From the NCBI GenBank assembly GCA_028281445.1, contig JANQJW010000023.1, positions 1-64,000 on the forward strand: 64,000 nt of DNA, written 5' to 3'. This document shows positions 7,656-15,955 of this stretch, one piece after another. The stretch's first letter is position 1, and every line of letters begins with the position of its first letter. The notes below the pieces were generated by a model, which was not told the DNA's origin, ran no database searches, and worked only from the letters and a program-made list of their open reading frames with translations. The DNA comes from Planctomycetota bacterium. GTDB taxonomy: Bacteria; Planctomycetota; PLA2; JAEUHO01. Position numbers and translations under genes: made by a program.

Positions 7656-8963
7656 CTACTTCTTCTCGGGCTCGTTCTTCTCGGGCTTGGGCGCCTTGGC
7701 CTTCGACGACTGCAGGTACTCGATGTCGCGTTCCACGGTGAGCGCCTGGACGACCGCCGCGGTGCAGAAGACCGGGCTGGTGATGCAGTGGTGGCCGGTC
7801 CAGCTGCCGTCCGCACTCTGGATCTTCTCCAGGCGCTCGTGCAGCTTCTCATTCCAGTCCGTCCATTCCTTGCCGCCTACGATCGCCAGCGACTCGCTCG
7901 TGAGCATGTAGCTCAGGAACTCCTCGCCGCCGTTGCTGCCGAAGCCCTTCAGGAACGTCTCGTCCTTCAGACGCTTGGACTGCGCGCCCATCTTCGAGAC
8001 GGCGTCGGCCATTACTCGCGCGTCGGCTTCAGGCACACCCGCGATGCGGAGATTCGCGACGGTGGGCGGCGCGAGGTCCGGCAGGGCGCCGCGTTCGCCG
8101 GCTTCCTTGATCGTCTGAATGGCGTCGCGCGCGCGCGGTGCGCTCGCACGGCTCGCGCCGCCCATGGCATAGAGCTCGACACCGGCTGCGGCGGACGCTT
8201 CGGCCCGGCCCGTCGAGGCGTCGACGTTTCCTTGCTGGTAGTTGCGGGCCATCTTCAGCTTGAAGCTGCTCACCTTGCGGCCGGCGCGGTCGGCCAGTTC
8301 GAGCGCCTGCGTACCCATGGAGGACTGGAGCACCGGCGCCCAGCCTCTACCGGCGCCCCAGGACCCGTTCTTCTGCTGCGACGATTCCAACTTTGCAACG
8401 CAGATGTCCAGCGCCTTCTCGATGCGTATGCGACGCTCGCGCTCGAGCATCGGGAGCATCCGTGCGAAGAACTGTGCCGCCATGGCGGTGTCTACGAACG
8501 GTCCAAGCTTGGTCTGGGGTTGCGTGCCGGAGAGCGAGGTGATCTTCGGTCCCTTCGGTGCGGCTTCTACCTCGTTCGCGATGTAGTCCGTCGCCTTCAG
8601 GAGGCCCGGCAGAAACGCCTCGGAGACCGTGCCGCCCTCCGCTCGGATGATGGCCAGACCCACGAAGGCCGTCGTCGCCGGATCCGTCTGGACCGCGTGC
8701 GCGTCACGGATGTTCTGCTTCGCGTGCGAGCCCGCGCCCCAGCCGCCGCTCTCATGCTGCGCGCCCAGGAGCCAGTCCAGCCCCTTGCTCACGAAGGCAG
8801 CCAGGGGCGCCTTGGGCTTGGGCGGGACCTCGTCCACGACCGGTGGCGAGGTGATGACAGGCACGGTCTTGGGGCCTTCCGCCGCTTCCGGCTGCTCAGA
8901 GCCGCAGCCCGAGCCCAACAGACCCAATGTGAATACGCAGAGGTAGACAATCGTACGCGCCAT
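7656..8963 (-). CDS. Lipoprotein with terpenoid-cyclase-like (alpha-toroid) repeats
   Basis: A 435-residue exported lipoprotein: the signal peptide ends in LLGSGC, with Cys20 as the lipidated residue. The body contains repeats of the squalene-cyclase/prenyltransferase alpha-toroid type, recognisable as GLDWLLGAQHESGGWG, LESSQQKNGSWG and IQSADGSWTGHHC. No DXDD cyclase motif is visible, so a structural or binding role is more likely than terpene cyclisation. The C-terminus is Lys/Glu/Pro-rich. GAGGAG lies six bases before the ATG. It is transcribed in the same direction as the PlcP-like gene upstream, 28 bases away, and may be co-transcribed with it. Confidence 0.75.
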   Translation of the reverse strand: MARTIVYLCVFTLGLLGSGCGSEQPEAAEGPKTVPVITSPPVVDEVPPKPKAPLAAFVSKGLDWLLGAQHESGGWGAGSHAKQNIRDAHAVQTDPATTAFVGLAIIRAEGGTVSEAFLPGLLKATDYIANEVEAAPKGPKITSLSGTQPQTKLGPFVDTAMAAQFFARMLPMLERERRIRIEKALDICVAKLESSQQKNGSWGAGRGWAPVLQSSMGTQALELADRAGRKVSSFKLKMARNYQQGNVDASTGRAEASAAAGVELYAMGGASRASAPRARDAIQTIKEAGERGALPDLAPPTVANLRIAGVPEADARVMADAVSKMGAQSKRLKDETFLKGFGSNGGEEFLSYMLTSESLAIVGGKEWTDWNEKLHERLEKIQSADGSWTGHHCITSPVFCTAAVVQALTVERDIEYLQSSKAKAPKPEKNEPEKK

Positions 8964-8991
8964 GGCAACTCCTCGTGGCGTAGTGCACGCC

Positions 8992-9942
8992 TCATGGGAA
9001 TTGACGCAAAGCGCCCTCGTCCGTTCGCGGCTTTTGCAGCCTTCTTACGAAGCCGAGCAGCGCGGCCGCCGGCGCCCGCGCCGACCGGGACGAAACAGAC
9101 CGCCGCGCCGAGGCGCCTGGAACCGTGCGTTGCTCCGAAGGTAGAACCGTCGGGGCGCGGCGAACTGAAGAGGCGGCGGCGGATTTCGCGAGATCCAGGA
9201 GCTCCAGGCGCCCGTCGGGATGCTCGACCAGCGCAGTGCAGCTCTCCACCCAGTCTCCGCAGTTCGCATACACGATTCCCTCCGTGGTTCGTAACGCCGG
9301 TCGGTGGATGTGACCGCACACCACCGCATCGAAGCCACCCTCGCGCGCGCGCCGGGCGACAGCCGACTCGAAGTTCCGTACGTACGTACGCACGGTCTTG
9401 AGGTTGGACTTCACGTAACCCGCGAGTGACCAGTACGGCCGGCCGAGGATGCGCCGCAATCGGTTGATGCCTCGGTTCAGGAACAACAGCACGTAGTACA
9501 GCCAGTCGCCGAGTGCGGTGATCAAGCGTGCCCCGCGCACGACGGCGTCGAACTCGTCGCCGTGTACCACGAGCACCCGCCGTCCGTCCGCCGTGAAGTG
9601 CACGGCCTTGTTCTGCACCAGCACGTTGCCGAAGTGCGTGCCCGCATAATCACGTAGCTGCTCGTCGTGGTTGCCCGGAATGAACGTAATGCGTCGAATT
9701 CGTGGGAATCCGCCTAGGATCGAGCGCACGACGGCGTTGTGCGAGCGCGGCCAGTACCAGCGCTTGCGCAGGGCCCAGAAGTCGACGATGTCGCCGACGA
9801 GGTACAGGTGTTCGCACTCGAGCGACGACAGAAACGACAAGAGCCTGTCGGCATGACAGTCCTTGCGTCCGAGGTGAACATCCGACACCCAGACCGCCCG
9901 ATACCGACGTTGCGCATGTGCACGTTCGGTCGATGCTTCCAT
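8992..9942 (-). CDS. PlcP/LpxH-like calcineurin-type phosphoesterase
   Basis: A 316-residue metallophosphoesterase with all core motifs: SDVHLG (20-25), GDIVDFW (50-56), GNHDE (90-94), HGDEFD (128-133) and CGHIHRP (209-215). The spacing and the segments WYWPRSHNAVV, LRDYYGTHFG-like and YANCGDWVESCTALVEH fit the PlcP branch, phospholipase C-like enzymes that strip phospholipid headgroups under phosphate limitation, better than lipid A-pathway LpxH. The divergent neighbour is a GT4 glycosyltransferase, the usual PlcP partner. The C-terminal 80 residues are Ala/Arg/Ser-rich with no predicted fold. The start follows TAGGTT by six bases, suggesting a leaderless mRNA. Assignment to PlcP rather than LpxH is inference. 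Confidence 0.8.
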   Translation of the reverse strand: MEASTERAHAQRRYRAVWVSDVHLGRKDCHADRLLSFLSSLECEHLYLVGDIVDFWALRKRWYWPRSHNAVVRSILGGFPRIRRITFIPGNHDEQLRDYAGTHFGNVLVQNKAVHFTADGRRVLVVHGDEFDAVVRGARLITALGDWLYYVLLFLNRGINRLRRILGRPYWSLAGYVKSNLKTVRTYVRNFESAVARRAREGGFDAVVCGHIHRPALRTTEGIVYANCGDWVESCTALVEHPDGRLELLDLAKSAAASSVRRAPTVLPSEQRTVPGASARRSVSSRSARAPAAALLGFVRRLQKPRTDEGALRQFP

Positions 9943-9948
9943 GGCCTA

Positions 9949-9954
9949 AACCTA
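9949..9954 (-). promoter_or_regulatory. Probable leaderless -10 element (TAGGTT)
   Basis: On the minus strand TAGGTT ends six bases before the ATG of the PlcP-like gene. Confidence 0.45.
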
Positions 9955-10002
9955 CGTGTGCGCGCAGCCGCGCCTAGAACGAAGTTGCGCTTCTCGGCTT
10001 AT

Positions 10003-10022
10003 CACGCGATCACCACGCGATC
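10003..10022. promoter_or_regulatory. Two 9-bp direct repeats with 11-bp period (candidate operator)
   Basis: CACGCGATC occurs twice, at 10003-10011 and 10014-10022, exactly 11 bases apart, between the divergent PlcP-like and glycosyltransferase genes. PhoB-type (OmpR-family) regulators bind tandem direct repeats with this period. The repeat sequence itself is not the E. coli Pho-box consensus, so the link to phosphate control rests on spacing and gene content. Confidence 0.4.
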
Positions 10023-10106
10023 TTGATCTGCGTACACGCGGGACACAGATGATTCCGTACGCACAGGTTTCATGCTGTTCTCACGCGGTGTCCATGTTGG
10101 TGGTCG

Positions 10107-11306
10107 ATGGTCTTGCGTATGGCGACGTGTATGCCGGCGTCCGGCGTCACCGAGCGCTCGCGGGTCCACCTCGGACTCGTGACGGAAACGTGGCCGCCGG
10201 AGATCAACGGCGTCTCAATGACGCTGAGTCGGCTCGTGCGCGGCCTCAGAAACCGTGGGCATCGCGTCTCGATCGTGCGCCCGAGGCAGCGCCACGAAGC
10301 CTTGCGCGAACAAGCCAACGGCGACGAACTGCTGCGGCCGGGAGTGCCGATCCCCTTCTATCGCAGCATGCGCATGGGCTTCCCCGGCTCGCCGCCGCTT
10401 CGCCGCCGGTGGCGTCGCGATCGTCCCGACATCGTGCACATCGCCACGGAAGGCCCGCTCGGCCATGGCGCCCTCGCCGCCGCGCGCGCGGAGTCGATTC
10501 CCGTCTCTTCGAGCTTCCATACGAACTTTCACGAGTACATCGCCATCTACGGGTTCTCGTGGCTCACTCGCCTGCTCGAGTCCGGTCTGCGCCGGTTCCA
10601 CAACAAGACGCGCGTCACGCTCGTCCCCAGTCCCGGCATGCGAGACCGACTCGAGGCTCGCGGCTTCGAGCGCTGCCGCCTGCTCGAGCGCGGTGTGGAC
10701 ACCGGGCTCTTCGACCCGGCGAAGCGCAGTGAACTCGTTCGTCGCGACTGGGGGCTTGCGCCCCGGCAGCTCACGCTGCTTTGCGTAGGCCGCTTGGCGA
10801 AGGAGAAGAACCTGCAGCTCGCCGTGCGCGCCCTGCATGCCGTGCGCAAGGTCGCCGCCGACGCGCGGCTCGTGCTGGTCGGCGCGGGTCCCATCCGCGA
10901 CGAGCTCGCCCGCGAGCAGGGTGTCGTGCTCGCCGGGGAGTTTCCCCCGCCGCAGATGGGAGACAAGTTCGCGAGCGCCGATCTCTTCCTCTTCCCGTCG
11001 CTCACGGAGACGTTCGGCAACGTGCTCACGGAGGCCATGGCGTCCGGGCTGCCGACGGTGAGTTTCGACTATGCGGCGTCTTCCATGCACGTCGAGCACG
11101 GCCGTACGGGACTCAAGGTGCCGCCTGGCGACGAGGAAGCGTTTCTCGCCCACGCGGTCCGCGCGGCGTCGAACGCGCAGCTGCGCCGGGAGCTCGGGCG
11201 GCACGCACGCACGTACGCGCAGTCGATTGCGTGGGACGCCGTCGTCGATGTGTTCGAGGGCATCGTCCAGGGGATCGTGGCAGATCACCGAAAGGACGCG
11301 CGATGA
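10107..11306 (+). CDS. GT4-family glycosyltransferase, probable diacylglycerol glycosyltransferase
   Basis: A 399-residue GT-B enzyme. The N-terminal domain opens with HLGLVTETWPPEINGVS, typical of GT4 lipid glycosyltransferases. The C-terminal nucleotide-sugar domain holds LLCVGRLAKEKNL and the acidic EX7E motif in LTETFGNVLTEAMASGLP. In phosphate-starved bacteria such an enzyme (Agt) glycosylates the diacylglycerol released by PlcP, giving glycolipids in place of phospholipids; the PlcP-like gene lies back-to-back. It overlaps the PAP2 gene by four bases (ATGA), so the two are translationally coupled. The start is uncertain: the first ATG is used, but later ATGs (codons 5 and 9) are equally possible. 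Confidence 0.8.
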   Translation: MVLRMATCMPASGVTERSRVHLGLVTETWPPEINGVSMTLSRLVRGLRNRGHRVSIVRPRQRHEALREQANGDELLRPGVPIPFYRSMRMGFPGSPPLRRRWRRDRPDIVHIATEGPLGHGALAAARAESIPVSSSFHTNFHEYIAIYGFSWLTRLLESGLRRFHNKTRVTLVPSPGMRDRLEARGFERCRLLERGVDTGLFDPAKRSELVRRDWGLAPRQLTLLCVGRLAKEKNLQLAVRALHAVRKVAADARLVLVGAGPIRDELAREQGVVLAGEFPPPQMGDKFASADLFLFPSLTETFGNVLTEAMASGLPTVSFDYAASSMHVEHGRTGLKVPPGDEEAFLAHAVRAASNAQLRRELGRHARTYAQSIAWDAVVDVFEGIVQGIVADHRKDAR

Positions 11307-11833
11307 GAGATGCTCTTGTCGTTCTGGCTTCGTTCGAGAGGCGCGCTTGCGAACTCTGCAACCGCGTGAACCTGATTCCGTCCTTGGGTGCGGTTTTCGC
11401 GCTGGCGAGCCGCCTTGGGAACGGCGTCTTCTGGTACGTGCTGATGGCGGTGCTTCCGTTTGTCGCCGGGCGGGCCGGGCTCATCACGTGCATTCGTATG
11501 GCCGCGACCGGTTTGTTGTGTACGTGCGTCTACGCCCAGCTCAAGGAGCGCATCCGCCGGCCGCGGCCGTACCACGCCGTCGACGGACTGCACACGACCG
11601 TGGCCCCGCTCGACCGCTTTAGCTTCCCCTCGGGCCACACCATGCACGCGTTCGCCTTCACGATCATCGCGACCGTCTCGTTCCCGGCGCTGGGCTGGAT
11701 CCTCGTTCCGTTCACTCTGTTGGTGGCCGCATCGCGACTCGTTCTCGGCCTGCACTGGTGCTCCGACGTCATCGCGGGGGCCGCACTCGGATCCGGCTTC
11801 GCATGGATCGCCCTCCGGGTCCCCGTCGCATGA
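11303..11833 (+). CDS. PAP2-family membrane phosphatase
   Basis: A 176-residue integral membrane protein with about five hydrophobic segments and the three PAP2 signature motifs: KERIRRPRPY, PSGHTMHAF and SRLVLGLHWCSD. These contain the catalytic Arg, His and Asp residues of lipid phosphatases that dephosphorylate phosphatidic acid, lysophosphatidic acid or undecaprenyl pyrophosphate. The ATG overlaps the stop of the glycosyltransferase gene, and its own stop overlaps the start of the next phosphatase (ATGA in both cases). Within this operon the likely role is to produce diacylglycerol for the glycosyltransferase, which is inference from context. Confidence 0.85.
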   Translation: MRDALVVLASFERRACELCNRVNLIPSLGAVFALASRLGNGVFWYVLMAVLPFVAGRAGLITCIRMAATGLLCTCVYAQLKERIRRPRPYHAVDGLHTTVAPLDRFSFPSGHTMHAFAFTIIATVSFPALGWILVPFTLLVAASRLVLGLHWCSDVIAGAALGSGFAWIALRVPVA

Positions 11834-13032
11834 GGCGACGCCCGGCCGGTCTCCTCGCAGCGCTCGTCGCGGTGCTCTCCGTGGCGGGCTCCTGCGGCGT
11901 CCACGACCGCCTGCTCGTCACGCCGTTCCTCCAGCACGCGACAGCCGGCGGGGTTGTTATCACATGGGAGTCGATCTACGACGGAACGAGCGAAGTGCTA
12001 TACGGGCGGAAGGCGCCTCTCCGGCACACCGTGCGGTTGCCTGGTCGCCGCCGGCTGCATCAGGTCGAGCTGCGCGACCTCTCAGGCGGTGACCAGTGGT
12101 TCTACCGCGTTCGCACGGTCGCACCCGACGGCCGCGTGTGCGGCAGCCGCGTGTACAGCTTCACGACGGACCGGGGTGCGCAGCACCCTTGCGCGTTCGC
12201 CGTGGTGGGGGATACGCAGGACCAGCCCGCCGTGTGGGAGAAGATAGCCGCCGGGATCTGGGCCGAGCGCCCGCAGTTTCTCGTTCACTGCGGGGATCTC
12301 GTAGGCTTCGGGCGCCAGAAGCGCGAGTGGGTCGAGGAGTTCTTCGAGCCCGCAAGCACCCTTCTCGCACACGTGCCGCTCTACGGCGTCCTGGGGAATC
12401 ACGAGGAGGACGCGGGCCACTACTACCGCTACGCGGCGCATCCGGCGCCCGAGCACCGCTACACGTTCCGGTACGGCTGTGCCCAGTTCTTCATGTTGGA
12501 CTCCAACCGCGACCTCGAACGCGGAAGCGCGCAGCACCGCTGGCTCGACGAGGCCCTGGCGGCCTCGGCGGCGCGTTGGAAGTTCGTCGTGCTCCACCAC
12601 CCGCCCTACACGTCCGATCGCGACGACTACGGCGACACCGAGCGCCGCTGCGTTGCGTGCGGAGATCCGCGCGTGCGCGACGCGGTCGTCCTTTTCGAGA
12701 AGCACGACGTCGACGTGGTCTTCTATGGCCACATCCACGCGTACGAGCGCACGTGGCCCTTGCGCGGTGGGCGCGTCGATCACGAGCGCGGCACTGTCTA
12801 CGTCCAGACAGGCGGTGCAGGCGGGCGTCTCGAAGAGAGCGCCCCGCGCCGCTCCTGGTTTACGGCCAAACTGCGTCGCGCGCATCACTACTGCTACGTG
12901 ATGCTCCGGCGCGACCGCTTCGAGCTGCAGGCCTTCGACATCACCGGCCGTATGTTCGACCGATTCGTGATCGAGAAAGGCATGCGCGTCGCGCGCGTCA
13001 GCCCCCGATTACCCCTCCGTCCGGGCGGGTGA
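11830..13032 (+). CDS. Purple-acid-phosphatase-like exported metallophosphoesterase
   Basis: A 400-residue protein with a lipoprotein-type signal (VLSVAGSCG). Residues about 30-120 look like the fibronectin-type domain that precedes the catalytic domain in purple acid phosphatases (QHATAGGVVITWES). The catalytic domain shows VVGDTQDQ, HCGDLVGF, GNHEED, VLHHPPYTSDRD and GHIHAYERT, the metal ligands of the family. It should release phosphate from organic esters outside the cytoplasm. The start is the ATG overlapping the PAP2 stop. Its 3' end overlaps that of the convergent phoX gene by 35 bases. Confidence 0.85.
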   Translation: MRRRPAGLLAALVAVLSVAGSCGVHDRLLVTPFLQHATAGGVVITWESIYDGTSEVLYGRKAPLRHTVRLPGRRRLHQVELRDLSGGDQWFYRVRTVAPDGRVCGSRVYSFTTDRGAQHPCAFAVVGDTQDQPAVWEKIAAGIWAERPQFLVHCGDLVGFGRQKREWVEEFFEPASTLLAHVPLYGVLGNHEEDAGHYYRYAAHPAPEHRYTFRYGCAQFFMLDSNRDLERGSAQHRWLDEALAASAARWKFVVLHHPPYTSDRDDYGDTERRCVACGDPRVRDAVVLFEKHDVDVVFYGHIHAYERTWPLRGGRVDHERGTVYVQTGGAGGRLEESAPRRSWFTAKLRRAHHYCYVMLRRDRFELQAFDITGRMFDRFVIEKGMRVARVSPRLPLRPGG

Positions 13033-14881
13033 TCGCAACGATCGAACAGCGGGGCGGCATGCCCGGCTTGAAGTCCGGCCAGCGCGTCGTCGGCGTGTCC
13101 ACGGTCGGCCGCGGTTGTCCCGGCGTCTCCCCGTAGGCGCCGGGGTGTTGCACGGCAAGGAAGAGCGTGCGGCCGTCCGGCGTGAAGGCGGGCCCGCACA
13201 TCTCGGCCGCACGCGGACACGCGAAGAACGGCGTTCCGCGGCCCCGCCGGGGCCCCGATGTCTCGAACGCCCAGAGGGCGTCGGCCACGCCGCGCAAGTG
13301 CTGGCCTTTGCCCTGGTCGGTGGCGATCCACAGACGGCCCTTCGGATCGAACTCCGCGTTGTCCGGATTGTGGGGGAGGCCTTCCTCGGGCTTGCCACCG
13401 AGCGAGAAGACCTCCCAGCGATTCGTGAGGCCCGCGTGGTGATGACCGCCGGCGCTCTTCTTCGTGCGGATCTCGAGCACGTGGCCGCTGAGGTTGAACG
13501 CGCGCGGGTTGGCTTTGTCTACGCGGGAGGGCGTCCGCGCCGGATTGCCTGTGAGGAGGACGTACACGCGGCCCGTCTTCTCGTCGACGGCGATGTCCTC
13601 GGGCCGGTCAAGCGCCGTCGGGCCGAGCAAGTCCGCCGCGCGTCGCGCCTCGATCAGCACGTCACCTTGGTCCCGGAAGCCGTTGCGCGGCGTGAGGGGC
13701 CCGCTGCCGAACACGAGCGGCATCCAGTGGCAGCGTCCGCTCGGCTCGAACCGTGCGACGGAGAGCGTGCCCGAGTCGAGGAGGTCGAGGTTGGCCTCGC
13801 GGCGGCCGGGCTCGTAGCGGCCGTGCGAAACGAAGCGATAGAGGTACTCGAACTCCTGGTCGTCCCCCGAGTAGACGACCACCCGCCCGTCGGCGTCGAG
13901 GGTCACCGCCGCGCTCTCGTGCTTCAAGCGGCCGAGGGCGGTGCGCTTCACCGGCGTACGCGACGGGTCGTAGGGGTCGATCTCGACGATCCAGCCGAAG
14001 CGGTTCGCCTCGCGCGGCTCCGCTCCCACGTGGAAGCGCGCATCGAGCTTGTGCCACTTGAACGTGGGGCCTTTGGGAGACATCCCGATGCCATAGCGCT
14101 CGTGGTTGCGCCGTTCGGGGCCGGCCTGGGCGGGCGTGCCGGCGAAGTACTGCTCGTAGTTCTCCTCCGCCGAAAGCACGGTGCCCCATGGCGTCTTGCC
14201 GCCCGAGCAGTTGGCGAAGGTTCCGAGCACGCGCGTGCCGGCGGGGTCCTGCGCCGTGCGCACGCGCCGGTGGCCGCGGACCGGGCCGCGGATCTCGATC
14301 GGGGTCGTCGCCGTCGTGCGGCGGCCGTAGCGGCTCGAGCGCACCACGCGCCAGCGCCCCGATGCGCTGCGCCGGACCTCGACGACCGAGTGGCCGACGG
14401 CCTCCATCTCGATCGCCATCTCGTTCTCGCCCGGCGAGCCGCGCGTCGCCACGCCGGGGAACATCATGCGTCCGGTCGCGTGCTCGTGATTCACGCACAG
14501 CAGCCCGTGGGAGGAGTTGCCCGATCCGAGCGGGAGCGGCATGAAGGTCACGTAGTCATTCCAGTGGCCGAACTGGCCCGCCTGCGCGCGCGGACTCTGC
14601 TTGCCGAGGTCGAACTTGGGTGCTCCCGGGAGGATCGGGTCGCCCCAGCGCACCAACACGTCGGAGCGGTAGCCCTTGGCGACGCGGTGGCTGTCGGCGA
14701 CCTCGAGCGTCACGGGCTCGAAGTCGAAGCTGCGCTCCGCACCTTCATCCCCGGTCGTCCCCCGGGCACGCGCAAGCCGGGGCATGGCGCTGATCGCAGC
14801 GCCGGCTGCCAGGCCGCGCAAGACGGTGCGGCGTGAGACGACTTCACGCAGGGTGGGACGGGGAGGGGAGCCTGCCGACAT
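12998..14881 (-). CDS. phoX: PhoX-family alkaline phosphatase, Tat-exported
   Basis: A 627-residue protein of the PhoX/DUF839 family, calcium- and iron-dependent phosphatases that act in the periplasm. The N-terminus has a twin-arginine signal (SRRTVLRGLAAGAAISAM). Family features include GLLCVNHEH, GTFANCSGGKTPWGT, SAEENYEQYF, YIVEIDPYDP-like WIVEIDPYDP and PEDIAVDEKTGRVYVLLTGN. The start chosen has AGGAGGT five bases upstream; a GTG seven codons earlier overlaps that ribosome site. With the PlcP-like, PAP2 and purple-acid-phosphatase genes beside it, the region looks devoted to phosphate recovery. Confidence 0.9.
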   Translation of the reverse strand: MSAGSPPRPTLREVVSRRTVLRGLAAGAAISAMPRLARARGTTGDEGAERSFDFEPVTLEVADSHRVAKGYRSDVLVRWGDPILPGAPKFDLGKQSPRAQAGQFGHWNDYVTFMPLPLGSGNSSHGLLCVNHEHATGRMMFPGVATRGSPGENEMAIEMEAVGHSVVEVRRSASGRWRVVRSSRYGRRTTATTPIEIRGPVRGHRRVRTAQDPAGTRVLGTFANCSGGKTPWGTVLSAEENYEQYFAGTPAQAGPERRNHERYGIGMSPKGPTFKWHKLDARFHVGAEPREANRFGWIVEIDPYDPSRTPVKRTALGRLKHESAAVTLDADGRVVVYSGDDQEFEYLYRFVSHGRYEPGRREANLDLLDSGTLSVARFEPSGRCHWMPLVFGSGPLTPRNGFRDQGDVLIEARRAADLLGPTALDRPEDIAVDEKTGRVYVLLTGNPARTPSRVDKANPRAFNLSGHVLEIRTKKSAGGHHHAGLTNRWEVFSLGGKPEEGLPHNPDNAEFDPKGRLWIATDQGKGQHLRGVADALWAFETSGPRRGRGTPFFACPRAAEMCGPAFTPDGRTLFLAVQHPGAYGETPGQPRPTVDTPTTRWPDFKPGMPPRCSIVAITRPDGGVIGG

Positions 14882-15100
14882 CGGACCTCCTAGGCTAGGC
14901 ACGGTACCGCCGCTGTGTGTGCCGGGCGTGAAGCCCCGGAGAATGCGCGGCTCACGCGGTCATCGCGCAGCGCGGGAAGGCGGTCACGCCGCTGCCTCCT
15001 GAAGCGTGGCAGAGCCCATGCAAGGGCCCTCCACCTCGCCTTGACCTGTGTCCCCGGCAGGCGGATCCTATGCCCTCCAAGGGGGCAGGGAGACCGGGTC

Positions 15101-15952
15101 TTGAAGCGAGCTGACGACGACGGAGAGCACTCGCGCCGCGGATACATCGTTCCGATCGGCGGCGCGGAAGAACAGGACCGGGACCCTCGCATCCTCGAGC
15201 GCTTCGTCGACATCTGCGGAGGCCGGGACGCGCGCATCGCCATCATTCCGACGGCTTCTCGCATGCGCGATACGGGCCGGCGCTACGAGAAGACCTTCGA
15301 TGAGATCGGCGTGAAGCAGGCGAAGAGTCTGCCCTACGAGCAACGCAAGGACTGCAAGCGCGAAGACTGGCTCGAGGTCCTCGAGCAGGCCGACGGCGTG
15401 TTCCTCACCGGCGGCAACCAACTGCGCTTGTCGACCACACTTGGAGGCACGGTCGTCGCGCGCACGCTGCGGCGCCGCAACCGCGAAGGGCAGCACATCG
15501 CGGGGACCTCCGCCGGCGCGGCCATCATGTCCGAGCACATGATCGCCTTCGGCGATGAGGGGTCCACGCCGCGCGCCGACATGGTGACGCTCGCGCCGGG
15601 CCTGGGCCTGACCGAGGAGCTGATCGTCGACCAGCACTTCCGCCAGCGCGACCGGCTGGGTCGCCTGCTCACGGCGCTGGCCTACAACCCCGAGGCCATC
15701 GGCGTCGGGCTCGACGAGGACACGGCTGCCTTCCTCAACGGCGACGACGTGCTCGAGGTCACGGGCTCCGGCGCTCTGACGGTCGTGGATCCGACGGACG
15801 TGGACTTCACGTCCATGGACAGCTCGCACGCGCACGATCCGGTCTGCATCATCGGCCTACGGGTGCATGTTCTGACCGAAGGCGCTACATTCGATATCCG
15901 CGCGCGGAAGGCCAGGCCCCCGCGCCAACGTGCCAGACGTAATGGAAGGTGA
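15101..15952 (+). CDS. cphB: Cyanophycinase
   Basis: A 283-residue serine peptidase of family S51 that cuts cyanophycin into beta-Asp-Arg dipeptides. The catalytic residues fit the known Synechocystis enzyme at a constant offset of six: Ser138 in AGTSAGAA, His180 in DQHF and Glu207 in GLDEDTAA. The start is a TTG with GGGAGA upstream. It gives the family length, while longer GTG/ATG readings add Arg-rich sequence of the noncoding kind. Its stop lies three bases before the cphA start, so the degrading and synthesising enzymes are co-transcribed. The last 20 residues are Arg-rich and may be disordered. Confidence 0.9.
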   Translation: MKRADDDGEHSRRGYIVPIGGAEEQDRDPRILERFVDICGGRDARIAIIPTASRMRDTGRRYEKTFDEIGVKQAKSLPYEQRKDCKREDWLEVLEQADGVFLTGGNQLRLSTTLGGTVVARTLRRRNREGQHIAGTSAGAAIMSEHMIAFGDEGSTPRADMVTLAPGLGLTEELIVDQHFRQRDRLGRLLTALAYNPEAIGVGLDEDTAAFLNGDDVLEVTGSGALTVVDPTDVDFTSMDSSHAHDPVCIIGLRVHVLTEGATFDIRARKARPPRQRARRNGR

Positions 15953-15955
15953 GCT

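Noticed and set aside
7788..9401. A 537-codon open frame antisense to the toroid lipoprotein and PlcP-like genes
   Set aside because: It spans two well-supported genes on the opposite strand and is Arg/Ala-rich without motifs.
11758..11829. An upstream extension of the purple-acid-phosphatase-like gene
   Set aside because: It would lie inside the PAP2 gene and delay the lipoprotein signal; the ATG overlapping the PAP2 stop fits better.
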